64,000 nt of DNA from Dendrophyllia cribrosa (Eukaryota; Cnidaria; Anthozoa; Scleractinia; Dendrophylliidae): contig JAJLRJ010000013.1 in assembly GCA_024195265.1 (NCBI GenBank), positions 13,996,322-14,060,321 on the forward strand, written 5' to 3'. Positions 49,638-59,242 of this stretch are shown here, piece by piece. Below the pieces are notes generated by a model. It saw only the letters and a program-made list of their open reading frames with translations. It did not search any database and was not told the origin of the DNA. Position 1 is the stretch's first letter; each line of letters opens with the position of its first letter. Position numbers and translations under genes: made by a program.

Positions 49638-50217
49638 CTTTGGATGAAGGAGGTAAAAACAAAACAAAATTATTTGCTTTCGCCTTCTTCACAGATGTCA
49701 TTTTGGGCCCATATTAAGTTAAACATAACACCCGTCTTCAAAATGTTGACAAGATCCCAATTTGGCAAGAAAGTACATGGGGTATGCCAAATACTAAGCA
49801 GAAATATTTGAGACAATATAGAACAAATTCTTGGAAAAATTAAGATTTGTTAAGGAAACAAAATCTGTTTCTGGTATTGTAAAGGGTTATGTTGTCTTGT
49901 AGCCCGTACCTTTCATCACTTATCACATTAAAAGAAATGTCACTTTGAAACAGGACAGTATCGGCTGGGCTTTATGCGATCTTCCTCAATATTAAAAACT
50001 ATGGTAAGCGATGCTCTGATCCAGCAACCTCTTTTTGCAGACAAACCAGTCCTCTACACCTTTATAACCACTTTAAAATCTCATAATGCATGAAACGCCA
50101 GTGTCACCTCCAACGTTACTGATTTTTTAAGCTGTAGCTCATAATTTGAGTGAGCGTTAGGACACAAAAACATCAGCTGAAAAGAGTCAAATCGTAGTTT
50201 TCATTGCTGCCATAGTT
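49638..50217. other. No recognised gene
   Basis: The minus strand should hold upstream exons of the CAP-Gly gene but none is recognisable. A minus-strand frame starting ATG at 49701 runs through the acceptor in another frame and looks like a shadow. Confidence 0.4.
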
Positions 50218-50597
50218 TTAAGGGGCAATGCTACCTATTTTTAGTATACTTTAAACAAGCAAACAACACAGTTGTATCAATGCATGGAAACCTAAAATAA
50301 TAGAGGTCCAGTTTTGTTAAAAATCACCCTACAAGTGCACAGAAACTAGTTTCTATCTATCTTTGGCTGCGGATAGCCAGTATGGAAATGGATTGCAACT
50401 TGAAAAACATTCGCCAATTTTCTGAAGTTCTTCCCAAGTGTCTTGGAAAAATCGCGAAAAACTGATTATGATTTGTTTTTACTTCTAGAAATCACTTGAT
50501 TATATTTTCTACTTGGTGTTCTTGGCAAAGGTATTGTCAAATATTTAGTGCATTTGGATCAAAACACAACAAAATCCCCTTGGCAATGCCCCTTTAA
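50218..50597. mobile_element. MITE family 1, copy 3
   Basis: The ends TTAAGGGGCAATG and CAATGCCCCTTTAA are inverted with TTAA borders, and the interior matches 1-297 and 14055-14537. It lies just 3' of the carboxypeptidase stop codon (minus strand, 50665). Confidence 0.85.
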
Positions 50598-50664
50598 CTT
50601 GGCGCTTTTTGCTTGTGATAAATTCTGTCATGTGACGGGTGACGAGTTTCAGTAAGTGAAGCAT

Positions 50665-50808
50665 TCAGTAGCATATATTGTCATACTTGTCGTTCATTCC
50701 CGGATGGGGTACGAATTTTTCTTGTGATTGCTCTTCTCTGTCGTTATGACTTGGTTTTGCAATGCGTTCCCTCGGGTCAGTAGATTCGTCTGTCAGATAG
50801 CCACCGGC
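50665..50808 (-). CDS. Predicted terminal exon of the minus-strand carboxypeptidase
   Basis: After the acceptor TTTCTCGTGACAG the frame gives 47 residues, starting [20 protein letters not shown] and ending [12 protein letters not shown]. Exon 3 ends in phase 0 with donor GTAAGT at 52588-52583, and this exon opens in phase 0. The sequence is acidic and hydrophilic. It is not similar to the arginine-rich end of the plus-strand paralogue, so the assignment depends on phase and position. Confidence 0.5.
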   Translation of the reverse strand, partial: AGGYLTDESTDPRERIAKPSHNDREEQSQEKFVPHPGMNDKYDNICY

Positions 50809-53800
50809 CTGTCACGAGAAACAAACACTGTAAGAATATGAAAGAAACGTGAGACGCGAGGAAGGCCTCGACACTAGTCCTCAGCGGGAGAAGCGAAAGA
50901 ACATTCGTTTCTTGTGCTGATGTCCCGCGGTCAAAGAGGTCCTACATCGATGAACGGTTCTTCATCTTCATCTTCTTACGGTTGCATACAAAAGAACTTC
51001 GATTCTTTTATTCGTATCCATTTTTTTGTACACTAAAATTATATTTGCACCTGTTTTAAATTTTTTTAATTTAGACTTTATTTCCAACAATTTAACGTCA
51101 ATTTGTTATAACAATGGAGGTTCCCTTTAATACTCATAAGCAGAGAACAGATAAACTTTGCCTTCTTAAAGTGACTAATGAGTTTGTTGGTTGCCAGTTA
51201 TGATAATCGAAAAAGAAATTTCGGTAGTTTTAAGGAAACTGACTTTAATCTTTAATCTTAACCAAACTTATATGTCATGATACTCATCCGTTATTTTTAT
51301 CGTTGTCATCAACAACTCCTTCAGCAGCGTTTTTTTTGTTCGTTGTGTTTGTTACAATGTTTAGAAAATGCTCAGGTCTCAGCGGCGGCGGAGCGAAATA
51401 AAAAGTGGTGGGGGGGGGGGGGGGGGGAGGGGGCTGAAAACAAAATTGGACATTCCATTTTTATCCGCCGCCACTCCCCACCGAAACGGAAAGAGCCGCA
51501 AGGGAGTTGGGGATGGGGGTTAGTAGAGTTAGAAGGGAGTTTAGCTGAAACTAAGTCACGGAGGTTAGGGCAGCGTCTGAAATGTTTAAAAGCTTTAGTA
51601 CAACGTTCAGAAGGGAGTAGTAAATTATGTTTTTTTTTTTATGATGTTAGAGATGCGAGGAAGAGAAGGATTGAAAGTCATAACAAAAGGCATTTCACTT
51701 GTTAAAACGATCGGATCACTAGTTTGATCCAACGTATACCAGCAGGATTGTCGTCCACGATTACTTGCTTGAACTTAACATTTTGGACCCCTCCGATGCA
51801 ATCTTCAATGGTGCCGACAGCAAAAACTACATACAGTAGGATAGCCTTCCATAGGGGAGGTGAGGGGAGGGGAGAGAGTGCGGATAAAAAATGAAATGTC
51901 CCATCCAACCGTCTACGTACGTTGTTTCTTGTTTTAAACAGACGAGTCGACGTTTACTTGAACTTTCCAAAACGCACCTTTCTTTGCTCGTTTGCGCTTG
52001 CGAACGTCTTGGCGATCGCAACGGAGTCGATTGTGTCAGCCAATGTTTTGTGACAGTGAACAAGCATGCAGCTGTTTAACCGATCTTGCTTCGTAAAGTG
52101 TGCCCCCCCCCCCCCCCCCCAAGAAAGAAAAGTGGGGGGGGGGGGGGGCCCGTTTCCGCCGCCTATGGGTCTGTAAAGTTTAATAGTAGGTGTTGAAAAA
52201 GCTTCTGTCTGCGAAGTTGAGCTTACGATGTACGGACCGGATCGGATAATTTTGCCATTATTAAATGGCAATATTGCGGATGAGTTACCTATTAAATATA
52301 TCGTGTCATTTGCCATACGATTATAATTTTTATGCATTTTCTGCCCATTTTAAGCCGACTTACATTCAAAATTTTCCGGGGGAACATGCCCCCGGACCCC
52401 CTAGGTCCGCGGGCCCTGTGTGGACACCTCACTATAACTAGAACTCTCGCTATTACGGACACCAAACCATGGTGGAACGAAACAAATGTAAAATACTGTA
52501 GATACGAGATAAACAGGTCACTGACTCATGCTGAAAACCACGCCCTAAACTATACATGTAAAATGAGCTGGTATAACAGAGTACTTACAATAACCCTGTC
52601 TAACAAGTCATCTTCGTTTGTGACAAATGATACTTGTGTTTGATCCTGCTGACTTGGTTTTAGTGTAAAGTTAACCACCTTCCCTGCAGACACGTGTAGC
52701 TCTACCAGGTGCGTTTGAGGTTGGTATCCGTTTGCCGTGGCCGTGATTTCGTAGGAGCCTGGTACGAGTAGGCGCCAGTAATCTCCGTCCTTGGAGGAGG
52801 TGACGTCATGACGACGGTCTGCGACGCTAATGGTTACACCAGATAGAGGCTCGCCTTTAGTATTTTTGACAAATCCACTCACACCATAATGCACCTTGGT
52901 CACGTGAAAAATACGGTTACAGTTAGTACTGTTTTTAAAAAAATTGTTTATTGATGTCGTGGCGCATTTTCCAACGGACTCATATCCGCTGATGTAGACG
53001 CCCGAAAGATCTAAATATTATACTACAGAATTTACACGACTTATTTTCCTATCTTTATTCTCTATGTACGCCCTCGGGCAACGCACGAGGGGAATAAATC
53101 ACATAACCCCGAGCTGAAGGCCGATAAATGGCTTATTTTTACAATGGCGAGGATTCCTCAAGGGATGCAAAAATACACTGATAGAAAAATGTCTCCATTG
53201 GTCACCTTTCTTTGTTTTCAACATTCCGTGCTGGCACTGGTGGTATTAACAAGGTTCTCGGCTTTTTAATTATGTTAATTTTTCCAAGTCGCATTTCGAA
53301 TTAGTTGTTCGTAGAAACAGCCTAGTGATTCGGAGTCCGAAATGTTTATTATTCAAACCAGTTTTGGCGGCGGTACTGCAATTGAGTTTTCGGCAAAACA
53401 ATTGTGAATCTTTATTTGCGGGTGCAAACTCGATAAAGATGATTCCCGGCGAGGGATCACTACTGTAACCGACAAGGAAATTCAGGCGAGGAATGAAGCA
53501 AGAATACCACAATATACAAAGAGGTCAACTACATGGAGTACACGAGTTTGGGATGACTGGGTTAAAGAACGGAACGCCTTACCACTAAATGACAGCGACA
53601 CTTTCGTGGTAGCTCCAAACAGTGGAATTCTAAAGACGCTGTGCAATTTTGAACTGTCGTTCTGGCTGAGCAAGTTCGTATACGAAATAAGGAAGAAGGA
53701 TAAGAGTGAATACCCTCCAAATTGACTGTATTTACTGTGAACAGGTTTGCAGCGTTATATATGAGAGAAACGTAATTGTAGCGTCGTGTTTACTATTTCC

Positions 53801-56800
53801 AAGTGAACATTTGTAAAATTGTTCTTCATGAAAAGCTAATTAAAATGCGAGGGGATTATGTATTAATATGCAGGGGGATAAGTGACTTATTCTCCTTGCA
53901 TATTACATGTAATACATAATCCCCTCGCATTTTAATTAGCTGTTAATTAGCCCCGCTCTTCCCTTAAAACAATCAAAGCTGCTTCCAGCTTTTCAGACAG
54001 TTGATTCGGGGGTTATGTAATATATTCCCCCCGAAAAGAACAAAGGAATCCGAGCTCATGTAAAAATAAGTGTTCAAACAAGTGCCACGCAGCTACCGAA
54101 CTTTTCATATATTTTCGTTCGTTCTACATGTAATATATAATACGCGGTAGTGTTTCTAATATATGGACCCGTTTCAATACGAACACCATTATTTCAGTAC
54201 TTTTTGTCGGTGTACCTGGTTCCCGGTTCCCGGTTCAAAAGGTATTGCAACCTCAATGGCCTTAATAAAAAGAGTGCCAGTTATTCGGGTTCTATATACG
54301 GCAAGGCGGTAAAAAAAGTCTAAAACCAAATAAGAAGGAGGCCTAAAAAATAAGCTAATGATACACGGTTCAACAAACATTTGTTGCTCAACAAATGTTG
54401 AACGATGTTGAATAAGTAGAAAAAACATTCAACATTTTAAAACGTTCGTTCAACTTAAACATGTTAATTGGCCCATTTCAACATTCAATGTGACATAATA
54501 CACTGTTCAACATTTGTTGAGCAGCCGTTACAACATCTGTCGATCCAATGTTGTACCGTGTATTATAGGCTTTTTTAATAAAAGATTTCTAAGCATATTA
54601 CTTGTGCGCAACCAAAAACTTGGCTTCTATTTTCAGCCGGGAAATGTATGATGTATGCTGTAATAAGTCCAGTTATTTATAACCCCTTTTACCTGCCCAG
54701 CGTTACCATGCCAGCTAGGTTTTAACTCTACCAGTATGAAACATCTGTTTGGGATCGCATTCAAAACTGCCGTTTAAAATCAAAACATTTTTCTACAATT
54801 TATCAAGGGCAGGAGCCTATACGAGGCTGTCTTAAATATAAATTGTTAAAGCGAGAGTTCGGAAACTGGGCTGATCGTGACCTGTTTAAATTTAAAGTGA
54901 ACACAAAAAGTTAACTGACTCAGTAAAGTGGAAAACCTCACCTGTTTAAGTAGTTGGACCAGAGCCTTTTTGTTATCGAGCCAGTATTTCTGTAATTCGC
55001 TGCTTTTAGGAAATCGATCGCAGCCGAGCTCCAGGGTTATTTCAAAGCAGTTTGAGTGAACATAATTGTAGTCTTGCATACCCCCAGACAAACTCGCCCA
55101 ACTGGCACCATTCGTTATTCCGTCTATGAAGTGCTCTTCCTTTTGGTCTGTGCAGTTCCACTTGGGGTTAGCCAAGTGCATGACGGGATGCGCCTGTGGA
55201 AAAAAAGATTTGAATGAGTGAATGAATGAATGAATCTGAATGAACGAATGAATGAATCTGAATGAATAAATGAATGAATCTGAATAAACGAATGAATGAA
55301 TCTGAATGAATGAATGAATGAAAATCAATGAATCAATGAATACCTTTATTTAAGTTTCATAGTATTTAGCTGTACAGGTAATTAGGGGCACTTAATAAAA
55401 CTGAACATTAAAATTAACAGTAATTATTAAAAAAGACTTGTGGGATTAATATTACTTTAACTGTAACATTCCTTTGCGGGTTTGTTGCATTATTAACCTG
55501 TACATATATAAAAGTTCAGTGGAGTTTGGAGCTTTGACAGGCAAGGAAAGCCTTACAACATGGATATACCTAATTCAATAAAGGTTGCTTTGGCAATTGG
55601 TCATTGGTAATTGGGCATTGGCATTTGAGCATACGGAACACAATACAGTGCTTTGCTTGAGTGACCGCCAAACAATAGCTTCCCAATGCCCAATTACCAA
55701 TGACCAAAGCAACCTTTTTTGAATTAGGTGTATACAAGAAGATCTTCGGACGAGAGGGTTGTCTAATACTCGGACAAATTTATACATAGCATTGTATTGT
55801 ATTGTATTATATGGCCATAACAATAGTTTAACAATACATTCTTGAACGGCACAATACAGCACAATGTATTACAGTACAATGCTATGCACAAATTTGTCCG
55901 AGTATTGGACAAGTATGTCCGACGAACACCAGAGATTTGTAAAGATTGCTGATCATTTTAAAAGATAAGAGAACTGACTATTATTCACGAAGATTTAGTT
56001 TTATCGACTGAGTCGATAAGGTAAATTGACCACCGTAAAAAGATTCAAATAGCTGACGTTTCGAGCGCTAGCCCTTCGTCGGAGCGAATCAAGGAGTTGT
56101 GGGTAGTGTGTGGTTTTATATAGTAAGCGGTGGAGCTACGCTATTGGTGGAAATTTGGTGACGTGAAAAACAAATGTAAATTAGTTGAATGAAAAGCGTT
56201 CGTTGATTCCGTGGGGTTTGAGAGTGCCGATTTGAAAGATTATTTTTTGTTCTAGGTTTTTACGGCTTTCTGTGTTGCCCTGGTGTAGGGAAAGGCCGCA
56301 GATTGTCATGTGTTGTTTAGAATGGTTAGTAAGATTAAAATGGCGCGCGACTGGTTTGGATGCGTCTTTGTCATTTTTTTCAACGTCTCGGAGATGTTCA
56401 CGAAAACGGTCGCCCAGTCTCCTCCCTGTTTCGCCAATGTATATCTTTTTGCAAAAAGTACATGTTATGCAGTAGATAACATTTACGGAGGTGCATGTAA
56501 AACGATCAGTGATTTTAATAGATCGTTTGGGTCCTGTTATTTTGTCCGCGTTGTGAATGAAAGGACAAGTGTTACATCGTGTGCGTGTGCATTTAAAAGT
56601 TCCCGGTTCATCGTCAGATTTCAGTGCGCTCGTAACCAGAAAGATTTCAGTGCGCTCGTAACTAGAAAGTTGCCTATGTTTTTTGTTTTATTTTTCACGA
56701 AGCTCGAATATTTGCTTGACAAGTTATGCCCGAGGTACAAAACAACAACAAAATTATTCTCCTTTGTCCATCCCACTGTCACCAGTCGAATCATCAGTAA

Positions 56801-58240
56801 GTATATACTTCAAAACTACAGTGGGTTAAACATGAACTTTAAAGCATAGACATACAGAGAATTAAAGAACATTGCCAAAATACAGTCCATCTTTCTCTGC
56901 AGTAGAGTTCCAAACAATGAGAGGTATTCTGATCATTATTTTAAAATTTGTTATTATTCTCGAAGATGCAATAAATGCAATGTTACTGGAGCCGCTTACT
57001 GAACACTAGTTTCTTTCGCATTTTGATTTTAACAAATGCCTGATTCAGCACAATATAGACAGGTTTTCCTGATTTGCAATCGAGATACGCCCTCAGGCTC
57101 CCTCGGTCGGTACCACGCGAGATAATTTTGGCGCGAAATAAAGTTCGTGGCTCTCGCGCGCGTCTCGCGTGTACTACACTATCCACACTCTATAACATAC
57201 CCGCCAAACTGTTTGTCCCACCAATTACTTAGGGTGCGTTCCTTTGGGATGATCTGGATCCGGATCACTGATCCAAGATCACTCGGATCATGAAGCATCA
57301 AAGGCACCGATGAATCCACTCTGGACAAGGATTCATCGGTGCCTTTGATGCAGCATGATCCGAGTGATCTTGGATCAGTGATCCGGATCCAGATCATCCC
57401 AAAGGAACGCACCCTTAGAGATTTGTCTGTAAGCTAATAACAGTGTACCTGTGAGTACGTCTTTGCTAATCGCCTGAATACATCATCATCTGGTGTAGCG
57501 CTGTAGAGACTTTGTCCTGACGGTGAATCATCGTACGGGTACAAAGCTACCAATGCGCCGCTGTGCAGACTCGCAGACAGTACAAAAGGATACTCCTTGA
57601 TCCACTCCATTACCGCCTTCACCTCGGACTGCGGTGGACCAGTGGTACTGGGAAAGAACTGATCTGGGAAATTCCGATTTAGATCGACTCTGTACGCGTT
57701 TCTCTTTCCAACCAGTTTATTCCCTTTTCCACGGACGGCTGCCGTCTCATAACCATCCGGATTCATGCTGGGTAGAACATGAATCCCCGTTGTATCTACA
57801 AGCTTCTTAATCTCAGCATTATTCGCATAGTTTTCACAGAGGTACTTGATCAGCTGTAGCAATAATTCTCTGCCCAGAGCCTCATTACCATGAACATTAC
57901 CTATGTACTTTACCTCTGGTTCACCGGGCTCGTGTGTCCCTGGATTATCTGAAATCTCCATGACCCATAACTTGCGATTTTGAACGCTGTAGCCGATCGA
58001 GTAGAGCCTGGTAATGTCCGAGTACTTCTGAGCAAAGTACTTCAAAAACCAAGTCATTTCTTCGTAGTCGTGGTGTTTAAACTCATCCACATTTAAGATG
58101 TCGATACTTGCCTTGCTTTGCTTGTGGGCTGTCTCTTTGACGCTTCCGTGAAACATGTTGAGAACTCTTTGATATAACGGAGTGCTGTTTACACAGTTAA
58201 CAGTTAGAATTACACATAATAACAAAACAGTAGAATGCAT
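50665..58240 (-). CDS. M14 carboxypeptidase (CPE/CPN/CPD subfamily), minus strand
   Basis: This gene encodes a secreted metallocarboxypeptidase, expected to remove C-terminal lysine or arginine. Exons, 5' to 3', are 58240-57449, 55193-54942, 52894-52589 and 50808-50665, all phase 0, giving 497 residues. The start ATG at 58240 opens [20 protein letters not shown], a signal peptide. Zinc ligands are H117 and E120 (HGNE) and H226 (SLHSG). NPDG (160-163) and NRNF (188-191) are present. E319 in EITLELGC is the catalytic glutamate. Exon 3 is the transthyretin-like domain of this subfamily ([15 protein letters not shown]...GSYEITA). The last exon is my call from splice phase. It stands divergent to the plus-strand paralogue at 59243. 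A basic or C-terminal anchor is not seen. Confidence 0.88.
51370..52170. mobile_element. Element with GCGGCGG ends and poly-G/poly-C tracts
   Basis: The left end has CAGCGGCGGCGGAGCG and a G tract (51408-51427); the right has C and G tracts (52104-52148) and GTTTCCGCCGCC. It resembles high-copy non-autonomous elements, but the borders are approximate. Open frames within have no recognisable domain. Confidence 0.45.
53408..53771 (+). pseudogene. Crypton-like tyrosine-recombinase (QRICH1/ZMYM-type) relic
   Basis: A plus-strand frame without ATG encodes [56 protein letters not shown] and SEYPPN-stop, then LYLL-stop-TGLQRYMRE. This matches the N-terminal part of the DUF3504-type recombinase proteins derived from Crypton elements (as in QRICH1 and ZMYM2-4). 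Two in-frame stops and the missing C-terminal half show it is dead. It lies in intron 2 of the minus-strand carboxypeptidase. Confidence 0.68.
53834..53941. repeat. Hairpin element
   Basis: AGCTAATTAAAATGCGAGGG, GATTATGTATTA is mirrored by TAATACATAATCCCCTCGCATTTTAATTAGCT, around a loop of about 35 bp. Confidence 0.85.
54345..54572. mobile_element. MITE with TGTTGAACAA motifs
   Basis: The ends TGATACACGGTTCAACA and TGTTGTACCGTGTATTA are inverted. Inside are repeated CAACATTTGTTGA palindromes. Confidence 0.7.
55205..55345. repeat. (GAAT)n repeat next to exon 2 of the carboxypeptidase
   Basis: Tandem GAATGAATGAATCTGAATGA units begin 11 bp from the exon 2 acceptor on the minus strand. The apparent extension of exon 2 as [10 protein letters not shown] is repeat translation. 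Confidence 0.9.
55567..55733. mobile_element. Hairpin MITE with CCTAATTCAA ends
   Basis: ACCTAATTCAATAAAGGTTG and its complement CAACCTTTTTTGAATTAGGT bound the element; arms continue through TTGGTCATTGGTAATTGGGC and its complement. Confidence 0.85.
55785..55885. repeat. (TATTG)n / (CAATA)n short inverted repeats
   Basis: TTGTATTGTATTGTATTATA lies upstream of CAATACAGCACAATGTATTAC. The region is low in complexity. Confidence 0.6.
56000..56700 (-). mobile_element. 5'-truncated Penelope-like element
   Basis: A minus-strand relic with a GIY-YIG coding end (56181-56680) followed by a 3' region with GACGTTTCGAGCGCTAGCCC. The same kind of 3' sequence is at 28798-28940. It lies in intron 1 of the minus-strand carboxypeptidase. 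Confidence 0.65.
56181..56680 (-). pseudogene. Penelope-like GIY-YIG endonuclease fragment
   Basis: The minus-strand frame encodes [66 protein letters not shown] and [20 protein letters not shown] before TAA 56183-56181. The Y...YIG and RxxxH residues are those of the GIY-YIG nuclease at the C-terminus of Penelope-like elements. A 26-bp direct repeat (VTSALK coded twice) shifts the frame upstream, and the reverse transcriptase is gone. Confidence 0.8.
57231..57416. mobile_element. Near-perfect palindromic MITE close to exon 1 donor
   Basis: AGGGTGCGTTCCTTTGGGAT, then GATCTGGATCCGGATCACTG, is mirrored by the complement ending in CAAAGGAACGCACCCT. Arms of about 85 bp surround a short loop. It lies 33 bp beyond the exon 1 donor of the minus-strand carboxypeptidase. 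Confidence 0.92.
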
Positions 58241-59242
58241 GTTGACTGCCAAGCAGCGAAAATTTGCCGCGTTTCACCAGTATCACATGCGATTCCTGTC
58301 GCAATAAAAAGCATTTACTGTGAAATCAAACTCCAGTTTTTTTGTGTTAGATCATTTTGCCATTACTGAAAGTTTGTCAGTTTATTCAGCGGCTTTTTTT
58401 AGATCTACCCTGACTCTGTGGGGTGTGGTTGTAGTAAACATCTTCTGGTAACACAACAACACAAGTAATTTATAGTGTTTACTCACTCGCGCGGGAAGCG
58501 ACTGAATATTTTGCGTAAGAAACAGACTTGTTTGTTAGATCTGTAAAAAGAAACGGGCTTTACCGGTGATGTTATTTTCCGACCAATAAGTCACCATTTT
58601 CCTGGCAAACAATTCAGATAAATTAAACCTTTGATTGAAACTTGACAATTAGATTCAAGATTGAAATGAAACCTTTACATATTGCACTAAAACCTGTACA
58701 GTTCACTCAAGAGAATAGAAATAGATCTATTCTGTAAAAAGATCTTAATAATTTTTACTGAAACTTGTTTTTGCGCTAAAACGTGAGCAGGTAGACATTT
58801 TAACCTGCCGCCTCGCTGCAGGTGGCCTGATAAGTGCAACTTTAATTCAATATAAAAGAAAATAACTTAAAGAGGTGTTTTACAGTCTCAATACGCTAGA
58901 AACTCATAAAAAGCAATGGTGTTAGTAATAATAATAAAATAAAGCAAAAATAAAAAAATCCGGTGGCTTTTATTAAACACTGTTATTCGAAATCAGATTT
59001 TTCACAAGGTGTAATCGATATCTTGTTTGGAACTAAAGAGAATTCAGGATCATGGTCTAAGGGAGGCAGTGATGCGATGTGCAAAATGAACATCATTGCC
59101 AAAAGTTTTAAAGGCGTGGCGTCCCATTAACTACTTCCAATGCTGATCTTAGAAAAATGAACAAATCGCTAATTGATTGTTAACCGGTGGGGCATTCAGT
59201 TGGAGCTCATTACAGGTTTTCGTCTTCGGAAGCACAGCAGCA
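58241..59242. promoter_or_regulatory. Shared upstream region of divergent carboxypeptidases
   Basis: About 1.0 kb separates the two start codons, which point away from each other. No clear TATA box stands out. The DNA is AT-rich with no recognisable mobile element, unlike most of the window. A bidirectional regulatory region is inferred from arrangement only. Confidence 0.4.

Noticed and set aside
49438..49701. 87-codon minus-strand ORF overlapping the CAP-Gly exon
   Set aside because: It is in another frame from the recognisable CAP-Gly domain.
52332..52643. 103-codon plus-strand ORF opposite carboxypeptidase exon 3
   Set aside because: It overlaps the antisense of a well supported exon and has no domain.
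54846..55328. 160-codon form of carboxypeptidase exon 2
   Set aside because: The extra N-terminal part is a GAAT repeat before a clear acceptor at 55194, and the extra C-terminal part lies beyond the donor at 54941.
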